The notes under the pieces were generated by a model. That model had not been told where the DNA came from. It made no database searches and saw nothing but the letters and a program-made list of their open reading frames with translations. From positions 34,368 to 98,367 of the forward strand of contig NZ_CAJAXH010000008.1 of NCBI RefSeq assembly GCF_903946935.1: a DNA stretch of 64,000 nucleotides, in the 5' to 3' direction. The translations under genes and the position numbers were made by a program. This DNA comes from an uncultured Thiodictyon sp. (lineage in GTDB: Bacteria; Pseudomonadota; Gammaproteobacteria; Chromatiales; Chromatiaceae). Shown piece after piece: positions 46,557 through 57,808 of this stretch (position 1 is the stretch's first letter; each line of letters begins with the position of its first letter).

Positions 46557-46640
46557 TGGGAGCGGCTTCAGCCGCGACGCGACCTCGCAGGTTACCGCAG
46601 CGTCGCATCGCGGCCGGAGGCCGCTCCCACGGGGGACATC
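46557..46640. repeat. GGGAGCGGC REP-like palindrome
   Basis: Arms GTGGGAGCGGCTTCAGCCGC and its inverse GCGGCCGGAGGCCGCTCCCAC-like right arm, about 84 bp in all. A CCATGGCCGTTAGCCGGT unit, also found inside the MITE-like elements, lies at 46671-46688. Confidence 0.75.
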
Positions 46641-46702
46641 CATCGTCCGGCGCGGCTGGTCTTGCTGCCATGGCCGTTAGCCGGTGGGCCGCGCTGCCAG
46701 GC

Positions 46703-47716
46703 TCAGCGGATGGACTCCGGCGGCTCGAGATAGGGGAGCCGGTAGAGTGCGAGGCGGCCCATGGTGAGTGGGACCGCAATCCAGCAGTCACCGGCCGGGG
46801 TGCAGCGGAAGTCGAAGTCCCACATCGGCGGGATCCCGGGTTGCGATACCGCCGGCAGGCGCAGGGCGAAGAGCAGTTGGTCGGTCTGCACGTCCCAGAG
46901 CCGGGCCGTCGCATCGCCGCCGACGGTGGCGAGTTGGCAGCCGTCGGGACCGTAGATGGCTCGGAAAACGGTCTGCTCGTGGCCCACCAAGTAGCGCGGC
47001 TTGGCTGGCGAGGGCCCGAGGTCGTGGAGGGTGACCACCAACCCGCGGCCGACGGCGGCGAGTTGTCGGCCATCGGGGCTCAAGGTCGCCCAGAGCAGCA
47101 TGTCCTGGGCCTTGGTAACCTCTTGCCCTGGGGGCGGGTCCTGCGAAAGATCCCAACGTTTAACCAAGAAATCGTCGCGGCCGGCGCATACGAGGGATCG
47201 ACCGTCCGGGGTGAAAATAACACTGAGGACCGGCCCTTGGTGTGCGTCGAATAACTTGCCTTCACCGTTCTCTACATCGAACAGCCCCACGCGCCCGTCA
47301 TAGCCGGCCGTGGCCAGCGTGCGTCCGTCAGGAGCGAAAGCGACGGCATGGACCGAGTCAGTATGACCCTCCAAGCAGTGGAGCGAGACCAGGGTGGCCC
47401 GACCCGACTCGTACACGACCTGCCAAAGCCGGGCCTTCCCATCGTGGCTCCCGGAAGCGAGGCGGCTCCCGTCCGCGTTAAACACCAAGCGGTTAATGTC
47501 GTTGCCATGAGCATCGTCAGTCGCGGCGATGACCTCGCCGCTGGCCCGGTCATAGAGTCTCAGAGCACCCCCTGCGAAACCGACCGCGATCAGATCGGCA
47601 TCCGGGCTCAGGGCCACGGCGGCGGGTTCTTCCCCGACTTCCCAAACCCACTGGCTAGGTGTCTCCAGTGACCAGCGGCAGACGGTCTGATCGGCCTTGA
47701 TCGTCATTCCGGCCAC
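46703..47716 (-). pseudogene. C-terminal WD40 part of a TIR-nSTAND-WD40 protein, cut off by a MITE insertion
   Basis: A 337-codon frame with about six WD40 blades, e.g. AVAFAPDGRTLATAGYDGRV and LATVGGDATARLWDV. Its first codons (GTG at 47716, MAGMTIKA) lie inside the inserted element 47693-47816, so this is not a true gene start. It is in the same frame as the WD40 blades upstream; removing the 124-bp element and one 8-bp duplication joins them as AANDQT-VCRWSLE. It may still be made as a separate polypeptide from the internal GTG. Confidence 0.75.
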
Positions 47717-47816
47717 TTGGGCTCGCCGGATGCGTAGTCAGGCCATCTTGGCCTGACACCGTCAGGGCTGGAAGCCCTGACTACGCACGCCGCTGGCCGG
47801 GATTATGATCGACGCC
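47693..47816. mobile_element. MITE-like element, family M1, inserted in the WD40 gene with 8-bp target duplication
   Basis: 124 bp with ends GGCCTTGATCGTCATTCCGG and, on the other strand, GGCGTCGATCATAATCCCGG. GTCTGATC at 47685-47692 is repeated exactly at 47817-47824. The net gain is 132 bp (44 codons), frame-preserving, but it brings in-frame stops. The interior has a GTAGTCAGGGCTT / AAGCCCTGACTAC-like stem pair. Relatives are at 57455-57741 and 38415-38833. Confidence 0.85.
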
Positions 47817-50232
47817 GTCTGATCGTTGGCGGCAGTATAGAGGGTCTGTCCATGGCCGGCGACGGCGCAGATCCCGGTACTGTGGCCCTGGTAGACCCGC
47901 AGACCGATGCCAGTGGCGACATCCCACAGACGCATGGTGCTGTCCCGGCTGGCGGAGAGCAGTCGATTGCCCGTGGAGTCGAAGGCCAGGCCGAAGACGA
48001 TGTTGGTGTGACCGACCAACTGGCGCAGTTGGCGGCCGCTATCGGCGTCCCAGAGGACGATGCGCCGGTCGTTGCCTGCGGTTGCCACAAGTTTGCCGGC
48101 TGGGTCGTAGGCAATCGCTTGGAGACAATCGTGCCACTTGAGGGTCCGCAGGCGCTTGTTGGTCTCAAGGCCCCAAATGCGAGCTGTCTTGTCGTAAGAC
48201 GCGCTGGCGAGCCGCTTGCCATCGGGCGAGAAGGCGAGACCTTTCGGCGAGGCGATGGCGCCGGTGTGGTCCTTCAGCGTTCCAAGCTTCTTGCCGGTCT
48301 CGGTTGACCAGAGGGTAACGACATCGTCCGTTCCACCGCTGGTCAAAACCTTGCCGTCCGGACTGAGTGCGAGGGCGCAAACCTGGCCCGGGGCCTCCCA
48401 TTCGGCGAGCTTGGTACCGGCCGGGCCGGACCAGCGGATGATGCGGCGGTCGTCCCCGCCGCTGTAAAGCCAACGACCGTCCGGGTCGAAGACGACCGAG
48501 CGCACACCCCCAAATGAGGAAGCCTTGGGGTCATGCCCCTCCAGCCGCCGAACCAGTTCCCCGGTCTGCGCATCGAACAAGACCAGGGTCGCGCGCTCCC
48601 CCGCCGCCGCGAGCCAGCAACCGTCCGGGCTCACCGCAACGCCGCCTGAGAGTTGGGCGCCAGCCCCCTCATAGACCTTATCCGCACTTGCACCCATGAT
48701 GTCCACAAAACCCGCCAACAGGTTGCGCGTATGGCGCCGATGCTCAGGGACATCCGGGTCCAGCGCGACAGTCTGGTGCAGCACCACCCTGGCCTGTGCA
48801 TAGTCCTCCACCCGGGCCAGCAATGCGGCGTGGGTCAGCCGTGAGTCGAAGAGTTCCCGGGTACGCTCCAGGCGCTGCTGTTCGCTGTGTACCGCGCCCC
48901 GATCCCGCTTTTCGCGGCTGGCCTCGAGAAACCCCATCGCCAGGTCGAAGTCGCCGCCATAGCGCCCGGCCCAGGTCTTGGTTGGCCCCTGCTCCTCACG
49001 CCACTTGAGCGCAATCTGAAGGTCCGGGTCGACCAAGAACGCACTCAGACCCGCCCGGTGACGGACGGCGGCGGACTCCAGTCGCAGGTAAAGCTCGGCC
49101 TGCTCCGCCTCGTCGAGCGTCCAGGCGCGCAACTTCTGCCACTGGCGGATCAGTGCCTCGTGGGTGATGTCGAGCAGGGTGCCCGGCTTGAGCTCGGTGC
49201 CGGCGGGGGGCATGAGAAAGCTGCGCCCGGGTTGGCGGAAGCACTCAGCCACCGCGGCGACCGCTGGCCAGTCTTCACCGGTCAGCGCGGCGACCTCACC
49301 CAGGGTCACCGGCCGGCGGATGACCCGCCCGCCCGCGCCGACCTCGGTGAGTGCGCGGCACAGCGTCTCGGCGATATGCCGACGCTGCGGGTCCGGCTCA
49401 CACTCGGCGAATGCCTCGTCCGCGTGGCGATCCAGGCACTTGGCCAGGCCGCCGATGGCGTCCAAGTCCGCGGCCAGCAGCGGTGCGGGTGGCCCGGCTG
49501 GCGCCGCCTCCCGCGCCCGGTCCCAGAGGCGCATCAATGCGTGCTGGAGCAGCGGGAGCTGATCGCCCTGGCCGCGCGCCTCGGCCAGCAGTCGGCGGAC
49601 CAGCCCGGGGTCGACCTCGCCGCCGAATTGGGGCAGCCCCGCCGGGAGCTGGATGGCGTCGGCCATCTGCTCCTGGCTCAGTGAGGACACCAGGAAGAGC
49701 CCGCGGTTGATCGCCTCCGGCAGGTCCGGGTAGGGGGAACAGTCGCCCAGGAACTCGGAGCGCAGGGTGATGACCACATAGACCGCCGGGTGGGTGGCGG
49801 CACCGAGCAGCAGCGCAATGAAGGCGGCGGTGTCCGGTGCGGCAGTCGGCGTGGTGTCTGGCGCGGTCCCGGCCCCGTAACGGAACAGCTCCTCGAACTG
49901 GTCCACCAGGATCAGCAGCCGGGTGTCCGCGGGCAGGGGTGACAGGCCCAGGCGCCAGTTGAGCGCGAGGCTGCCGCTGCGCAGGTGTTGCTCCAGGTCG
50001 GCCGCATCGTCCTGGTCCCAGTCGGTCTCCTGGATCAGTGCCTCGGCCAGGCGGGCGAATGGCTGCTCACCGGGGCGCAGCGTCGCCACCGCCCAGCGGG
50101 CGCCAGCCCCGGCCAGGTAGCCGGTATCCAGGGCGGGCAGCAGGCCGGCGCGCACCAGTGAGGACTTGCCGGAACCGGAGGTGCCGAGCACGGCCAGGAA
50201 GTGGGTCTCGTCCAGCCGGTCGAGCGGGCGTT
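47762..50232 (-). pseudogene. nSTAND1-type P-loop NTPase with WD40 blades, middle part of the broken TIR-nSTAND-WD40 gene
   Basis: The real coding part begins near 50232 at RPLDRLDETHFLAVLG. Walker A is GTSGSGKSS and Walker B LLILVDQFEELF, the nSTAND1 pattern of signal-transducing ATPases. After helical regions (to about 48700) come roughly seven WD40 blades, e.g. LAFSPDGKRLASASYDKTAR. The open frame extends upstream to 50629, but that stretch is the TIR coding region read out of frame. It stops at 47762 within the inserted element. Domain order TIR, nSTAND, WD40 fits abortive-infection type defence proteins: WD40 blades sense, the ATPase oligomerises, TIR depletes NAD (family knowledge). Confidence 0.8.
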
Positions 50233-50798
50233 GGCACCGGCTCCGGCTTGGGTTCCGCCGCGAAGATCTCCACGAGCCGGGCGGCCATGTCCCGTGCCAT
50301 GTCCTGTTGGACTTGCCCGTACTCCCGATCCGTTGGGTCCGGGTCAGGGAACCAGCGGGTGCGGGGTTGGCGACGCCCGTCCTCGAACCAGAGTTTGTAT
50401 TTGAGCAAATCCTCCGAGAAGACCGCCGGCAGGTCCTCGACCGGGGACATCCAGACCGGGAAGATGCGCCCGTGATCGCCGCTATGCTGGTCCAGAAAGG
50501 TCTCCAGCTCCTGCCGACACCAAGGGGAGTCGCGATAGCCAGTGGAGAGGATGGGCACCAGTAGGTGGGAGGCCGCGAGCTTGGCGCGGATGGCATCGGT
50601 GACATTGTCGCTGCCGCGCAGCCGTTCATAGTCGAGCCACACCCGGTCGCCCTGAACCTTGCGCCCGAGCTCGCGCGCGAGGTGCTTGCGCAGCCGATCG
50701 ACGAAGGTGCTGACCCAGCCCTTCGACTGGTCCAGCCCGGTGGGTTCGTTGTCGACCCAGGCGTAGCTGATGAAGGCGTTGTAGGTCTCGTCGGTCAT
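50067..50798 (-). pseudogene. TIR domain part of the broken TIR-nSTAND-WD40 gene
   Basis: ATG at 50798 starts MTDETYNAFISYAWVDNEPT, a TIR domain with the SPWCRQELE motif; E97 is the likely catalytic glutamate for NAD cleavage. The true frame holds to about 50235 (EIFAAEPKPEPVP); after that it continues out of frame to 50067. Removing one base near 50228-50236 joins it to the nSTAND frame. The break is either a recent mutation or a sequencing error. Confidence 0.78.
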
Positions 50799-50871
50799 AT
50801 CGTCCGCTTCCGTTGATCCGACGCGATATTACCGCCGGGGTCGGTGGTTGCGCCAGCGCGACCTTGAGGAG

Positions 50872-50927
50872 CCGGTCGCGGCCTGGGGGCCGCTCCTACG
50901 GGGCAGGAGCCCCAGAACGCGACGAAT
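50872..50927. repeat. GTAGGAGCGG REP-like palindrome
   Basis: GCCGGTCGCGGCCTGGGGGC then CGCTCCTACGGGGCAGGAGCCCC and CGCGACGAA. It lies in the gap 50799-51041 upstream of dapC. Confidence 0.75.
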
Positions 50928-51041
50928 GCTTGCGCCCCGCGCCAGCGTGGAGCCGCCCGGGGCCATGCCCTATACTAGCGCCCTTTCGTCCACCGCCGCC
51001 GCGCAGTCCTGCGCCGCCGCGCCACGCAGGCACCCGGCCTC

Positions 51042-52238
51042 ATGAACCCCGCACTCGGGCTGCTCCAGCCCTACCCGTTTGAAAAGCTCAACGCGCTCAA
51101 GGCCGGCTGCTTGCCGCCGCGCGACTTGCAGCCGATTGCGCTCTATATCGGCGAGCCGAAGCACCCGACCCCGGGGCTGATCACTGAGGCCCTGATCGCG
51201 CACCTGCATACGCTTTCGGTATACCCGACCACCCGCGGTCAGCTAGCCCTGCGCGAGGCCATCGCCCGCTGGCTGACCGGGCGCTTCGCCCTGCCCGTCG
51301 GGCTGGTGGATCCGGAGCGCCACATACTCCCGGTCAACGGCACGCGCGAGGGCCTGTTCTCGCTCGCGCAGGCGGTGGTCGACCAGCGCCGCGCGCCGCT
51401 GGTGCTTATGCCGAACCCCTTCTATCAGATCTACGAGGGGGCGACCCTGCTCGCCGGGGCACAGCCGCACTTCCTGCCCTGCCGGGCGGAGCACGGGTTC
51501 ATCCCAGACTTCGAGGCGGTGGACGCGGCCACCTGGGAGCGCTGCCAGTTGCTCTACATCTGCTCGCCGGCCAACCCGAGCGGGGCCGTCATGGATCTCG
51601 CCGCACTCACCCGCCTGATCGAGCTCGCGCAGACCCACGACTTTGTCATCGCCTCCGACGAGTGCTACTCGGAGCTCTATTTGGACGAGTCGGCCCCGCC
51701 CCCCGGGCTGCTCCAGGCGGCGGCGGTCATGGGCAACGACCGCTTCGAGCACTGCATCTGCTTCCACAGCCTGTCCAAGCGTTCCAACGCCCCCGGGCTG
51801 CGCTCCGGGTTCGTCGCCGGCAATGCCGAGCTGATCCAGGGCTTTTTCAACTACCGCACCTATCACGGCTGCGCCATGGCGCTGCCCACCCAGAGCGCGA
51901 GCACCGCCGCCTGGTCGGACGAGGGTCATGTGCGCGCCAGCCGTGCGCTGTACCGCGAAAAATTCGCGGCGGTGGTGCAGGTCCTGGACCCGGTCCTGCC
52001 GGTGACTGCACCGCCGGCCGGTTTCTATCTGTGGCCCCAAACACCGATCCCGGACACGCAGTTCGTGCGCCGGCTGTTTGTCGAGGAACACGTGACCCTG
52101 TTGCCGGGGAGTTACCTGTCGCGTACCGTGGATGGCTTCAACCCGGGCGCCGACCGGGTGCGCCTGGCCCTGGTCCCGCCGCTGGATGAATGTCTCGAGG
52201 CCGCCTGGCGCATCCGCCGCCTGGTCGAGCGGCTGTGA
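51042..52238 (+). CDS. dapC: Succinyldiaminopimelate transaminase
   Basis: A 398-residue class I aminotransferase for the third-from-last steps of the succinylase lysine pathway. It moves an amino group from glutamate to N-succinyl-2-amino-6-ketopimelate. The cofactor lysine is K246 in HSLSKRSNAPGLRSGF; SPANPSGAVM and YPTTRGQLALREAIARW are family blocks. The start MNPALGLLQPYPFEKLNAL is typical of DapC. The dap genes follow in pathway-consistent order, which supports DapC over other class I members. Confidence 0.93.
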   Translation: MNPALGLLQPYPFEKLNALKAGCLPPRDLQPIALYIGEPKHPTPGLITEALIAHLHTLSVYPTTRGQLALREAIARWLTGRFALPVGLVDPERHILPVNGTREGLFSLAQAVVDQRRAPLVLMPNPFYQIYEGATLLAGAQPHFLPCRAEHGFIPDFEAVDAATWERCQLLYICSPANPSGAVMDLAALTRLIELAQTHDFVIASDECYSELYLDESAPPPGLLQAAAVMGNDRFEHCICFHSLSKRSNAPGLRSGFVAGNAELIQGFFNYRTYHGCAMALPTQSASTAAWSDEGHVRASRALYREKFAAVVQVLDPVLPVTAPPAGFYLWPQTPIPDTQFVRRLFVEEHVTLLPGSYLSRTVDGFNPGADRVRLALVPPLDECLEAAWRIRRLVERL

Positions 52239-52324
52239 TGCACCGGGCCTGACCGGCTGCGGTAAACTGTTGTCCCGACCCCCTTCAACCCCGTTCAACC
52301 CCCTTTGTCCAACCGGAGCCGTCC

Positions 52325-53146
<822 letters not shown>

Positions 53147-53158
53147 GCGCTTGCCTTC

Positions 53159-53209
53159 TCGTTCCCACGCTCCCGCGTGGGAATGCCGTGCGGGCGCTCT
53201 GCGTCCGGT
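53159..53209. repeat. GTTCCCACGC palindromic repeat, copy 2
   Basis: TCGTTCCCACGCTCCCGCGT then GGGAATGCCG and GGGCGCTCTGCGTC, inverse of copy 1 at 39409-39455. It lies between dapD and the ArsC-like gene. Confidence 0.8.
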
Positions 53210-53239
53210 CTGGCCGCCAGCCACTGATCACTAAACACT

Positions 53240-54714
<1,475 letters not shown>

Positions 54715-54720
54715 TCGCGC

Positions 54721-55791
54721 ATGATCGAGATCAGACCCGGCACCGACGCCGACCGCCCGCAGATCCTCGCCCGGATCGCCGAGGTCTTTGGCCCTGAGCC
54801 CGCGGCGCGGGCCGATCGGCTGTGGGACTGGCAGTGGCATGAAGACCCACGGCTGCCGACCCGGGGCTATCGCGGGATCGTGGCCGAGTGGCGCGGCCAG
54901 ATCATCGGCAACCTGAGCACCATCCCCACCGGGTTGCACATCGGCGGCGAGCCGGTCAGAGCCCACTGGTTCGTGGATGTGCTGGTGCATTTTGGTCTGA
55001 TGCGCCAGGCACTCAAGGACCACCGCCGCAACCCACCGGTCGGCGGGCCCGACCTCTCCCACGGCATCGCGGCGGCCCTGTTCGACCACCCGAACGCGGG
55101 GCCGATTCAATTCGGCAAGCACATCTCCGATGACATGATGACTATCATCGAGCGGATCGGCTTCATCCCCACCGCGGGCAGTGGGTCCATGCACCGGCGA
55201 GTGTCGCTGAAACACACGCTGGGGCGCTCCATCGGTCGACCGCTGGGCGATCTGGTCGGCACGGTGGCGGACCTGGCGCTGCCGCTGCGCCGGCCGCGGC
55301 TCCCGCTGGAGGTGCTCACTGGGGCATTCGACGCGCGTTTCGATCGGCTGTGGGAGGAGGTACGGGGTCGCTACCCCGCCATCTGCCGACGCGATGCCGC
55401 GACGCTCGACTGGCGCTATCGCCGGCACCCGGAAGGCGACTATCAGGTCATCACGACCACTGACGGTGAGGGTCTGCGCGGCTATGTGGTGCTGCTCACC
55501 TATGACAAGGGCCGGCGACGCTGGGCCAAGCTGGTGGATCTGCTGACCGCGCCGGGCGACACCGAGGCGGTCCGCGCCCTGGTGAGCGGTGCCTTGCGCC
55601 AACTGCGCCGGCAGCGGGCGGAGCGGGTGGAGACCTTCGCCTGCGGTGGCGGCCTCGCGGACTGCCTGGGCTCGCTGGGCTTCACGCCGCGGCTCACCAA
55701 GTCCGGCCGACCGCAGCCGCTCATGGCCCGCGCGCTGCCGAGCGCCGCCGCCGGCATCTATGTCACCCAGGGCGACGGGGACGGCGGGTGA
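54721..55791 (+). CDS. GNAT-family acyltransferase-like protein
   Basis: A 356-residue protein with an N-terminal GNAT domain (MIEIRPGTDADRPQILARIA, then YRGIVAEWRGQIIGNLSTIP and a second GNAT-like segment near residue 250). It resembles GNAT proteins found in surface-polysaccharide clusters. Specific function unknown. It begins 6 bp after dapE and overlaps the next gene by 4 bp, so these two are probably co-transcribed with the dap genes, although they are unlikely to act in lysine synthesis. Confidence 0.75.
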   Translation: MIEIRPGTDADRPQILARIAEVFGPEPAARADRLWDWQWHEDPRLPTRGYRGIVAEWRGQIIGNLSTIPTGLHIGGEPVRAHWFVDVLVHFGLMRQALKDHRRNPPVGGPDLSHGIAAALFDHPNAGPIQFGKHISDDMMTIIERIGFIPTAGSGSMHRRVSLKHTLGRSIGRPLGDLVGTVADLALPLRRPRLPLEVLTGAFDARFDRLWEEVRGRYPAICRRDAATLDWRYRRHPEGDYQVITTTDGEGLRGYVVLLTYDKGRRRWAKLVDLLTAPGDTEAVRALVSGALRQLRRQRAERVETFACGGGLADCLGSLGFTPRLTKSGRPQPLMARALPSAAAGIYVTQGDGDGG

Positions 55792-56699
55792 ACCCGCTGC
55801 GGCGCCTCCATCAAACCCTGGCCCGCGCCATCTACAAGCGCCGCGACGAACGCGACGAGCGCACCGCGTGGCCGCAATGGTTCCTGCTGGCAGGTCTGCG
55901 TGAGCGCGCCGCCTGGTGTACCCCAGACCCGGCGGGGCTAACCCCGCTCTATCCCCCGGCGGACAGCTTCTGGGCCGATCCCTTCGCTTGGGTGCAGGAC
56001 GGGCGGCGCTGCATCTTCATTGAGGAGTACCCCTTTCACACCGAGCGCGGACGGATCAGCGTCTTGGAATTGGGGACCGATCTCAACCCCATCGGCCCCG
56101 CCGTACCGGTCATCGACGAGGACCGCCACCTCTCCTACCCCTTCCTGTTCGCATTCCAAGGGGAGCTCTACATGGTCCCGGAATCGGCCGCCAGCCGCCG
56201 CGTGGACCTCTACCGCTGCACGACCTTCCCCCACGGCTGGACCAGGGTGAGCACCCTCATCGACGGCATCCAGGCGGCCGACGCCACACTGTTCGAGCAC
56301 CAGGGCCGCTGGTGGCTCTTGTGCAGCGCCCGCCTGGGTAAGGCGCGGGTCAACGACTCGCTCTTCGCCTTCCATGCGGACTCTCCGCTCAGTGACCGCT
56401 GGACCCGACATGCCGGCAATCCACTGGTGCGCGACTTTGCCGGGGCACGCCCCGGGGGCCGGGTCTTTGTCGATGACCAAGGCCGCCTGCTGCGCCCGGC
56501 GCAAGTCTCAGTGCCCCGCTATGGCTATGGGCTTGCGCTCAAGCAGATCCTCGAACTGACCCCGGAGCGCTTTCGCGAACGCCGCATCTGGGCCGCGAGC
56601 GGGCCGGCGAGCGGCGGCTGGCGCGCCATGCACCATCTGGATTGGCACCAGGGCCTGATGGTGATGGATGCACAACGATTGGTACCGCGGCCCGATTGA
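55788..56699 (+). CDS. Beta-propeller glycan enzyme, GINT1 N-terminal-like
   Basis: A 303-residue protein with a five-bladed beta-propeller like the N-terminal domain of glucosamine inositolphosphorylceramide transferase 1 and glycosyl-hydrolase-43-like proteins. Family features are SFWADPFAWVQDGRRCIFIE, DRHLSYPFLF, MVPESAASRRVDLYRC and ARPGGRVFVDDQGRLLRPAQ. It likely acts on a nucleotide-sugar or surface glycan; the substrate is unknown. It is the last gene of the dap-linked operon. Confidence 0.75.
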   Translation: MNPLRRLHQTLARAIYKRRDERDERTAWPQWFLLAGLRERAAWCTPDPAGLTPLYPPADSFWADPFAWVQDGRRCIFIEEYPFHTERGRISVLELGTDLNPIGPAVPVIDEDRHLSYPFLFAFQGELYMVPESAASRRVDLYRCTTFPHGWTRVSTLIDGIQAADATLFEHQGRWWLLCSARLGKARVNDSLFAFHADSPLSDRWTRHAGNPLVRDFAGARPGGRVFVDDQGRLLRPAQVSVPRYGYGLALKQILELTPERFRERRIWAASGPASGGWRAMHHLDWHQGLMVMDAQRLVPRPD

Positions 56700-56764
56700 C
56701 GCGCGGTCTGTCCTCATGTGCGCTCAGAGGGCGATCAAACGGGCGCGAGAACAAAGGCTATTCG

Positions 56765-57319
56765 TCAACCGTATCGCACTGGAATGTCGAGGCGTGCGAC
56801 CACTCCGCGTACAACATCAAGTCTAGCCACAGCATCTTGGACCAATAGCGTGTTGGTTCGTTGATCGACGGCGATAGTACCGCGTTCGGAGAGCAGGTTG
56901 ACGCCCTCCGACTTGATCAAGGCGGCGAGATCGGTAGCGCTGTGGTACTTGACCTGTATAAATTCCCAGCGCAGAGGGACCAGCTCCTCAATCTGCAAGC
57001 GAGATTGCAATTCCAGCCTCTCCTGCGCCGCGAGTTCCGTGGTCGGTGCCACCGTGATCACGTTCCCCGTTTGACGCATGCCCAGTCCCTTGGACTTGAG
57101 AACGATGTCAAGAACTTGGTCCCAGGGTACATTCTTCAGCCGCAGCGTAATGCTGCCGCGTACAGTGTCAGTGGCGATCAGATTCAGCCCAGTAAAATCA
57201 GCAAACAACTGCAAAACCGCGCGCACCTCAATGTCCTGAAAATCGACCGAGCTAGCGTAGAGGTCACGCACCGCGGGTTTATCCTTGCCGTTATGGGAGA
57301 GAAAGCAGTCATAGTCCAT
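56765..57319 (-). pseudogene. Chimeric ORF: TIR N-terminus joined to PilQ secretin STN/NolW fragment
   Basis: The 184 codons start MDYDCFLSHNGKDKPAVRDL, the opening of a TIR domain, and switch by codon 23-25 to a secretin sequence: VDFQDIEVRAVLQLFADFTG, then DTVRGSITLRLKNVPWDQ (secretin STN domain of PilQ) and EFIQVKYHSATDLAALIKSE (NolW-type domain). It ends soon after ARLDIPVR, where intact PilQ continues for hundreds of residues. There is no signal peptide, so it cannot reach the outer membrane as a secretin. Likely a recombination scar; the real pilQ should be elsewhere. Confidence 0.72.
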
Positions 57320-57454
57320 GGTTGGCCCCTATCACGGCAACGGTTGGATGCAATCACGAACATTATCGACGCTAGAGGCTTAAGCGTCCAACATTAAACG
57401 CTCGTCGTAAGCTCTAGCAATGCACCACGAGTGGCATGCCGCTACGGACCTTGC

Positions 57455-57741
57455 GGCCTTGATCGTCGTTCCGGCCACTGGAGGTCGAGGCTTTACCGTG
57501 AAAGTCGCGCCGGGAGCGCGCTCCACTTCTCCCTCCCCCTCCTGGGGGAGGGCGGGGTGGGGGAACGGCCACGGCGCCCGCCACTTTCATCTTGCGGGGT
57601 GGTGCGGGCGCCATGGCCGTTAGCCGGTCCGGCGCGCAAGCGCCACCGGTGTCTCTTGGATAGGTCGAAAACCGCCGCCGGCTAAAGCCTCGACCTCCGG
57701 TTACGGGCGGATCGCCGCTGGCCGCAACGATGATCAAAGCC
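57455..57741. mobile_element. MITE-like element, family M1, with perfect 8-bp target duplication
   Basis: 287 bp with ends GGCCTTGATCGTCGTTCCGG and, on the other strand, GGCTTTGATCATCGTTGCGG. GACCTTGC at 57447-57454 is repeated at 57742-57749. The arms (GGTCGAGGCTTTACCG) match the copy at 38415-38833, and the interior contains CCATGGCCGTTAGCCGGT. The surrounding gap 57320-57808 holds no gene. Confidence 0.88.
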
Positions 57742-57808
57742 GACCTTGCACATCCGCACCGGTGATAACCCCATAGCACATCCGGCGCGCTCGCAGTCGA
57801 TGATGTCC

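Noticed and set aside
50220..50240. Programmed frameshift between TIR and nSTAND parts
   Set aside because: The site has no slippery heptamer, no nearby stop-codon pause and no internal ribosome binding site; mutation or sequencing error is simpler.
50233..50629. First ~130 codons of the nSTAND frame
   Set aside because: This is the TIR coding region read out of frame; it is rich in R, S and P and matches nothing.
57420..57685. Short ORFs sharing PATGGRGFTVKV peptides at 38.4-38.8 and 57.4-57.8 kb
   Set aside because: They look like conserved small proteins, but the likeness comes from the MITE arms, which are inverted repeats; the peptides occur on both strands and have no ribosome binding sites.
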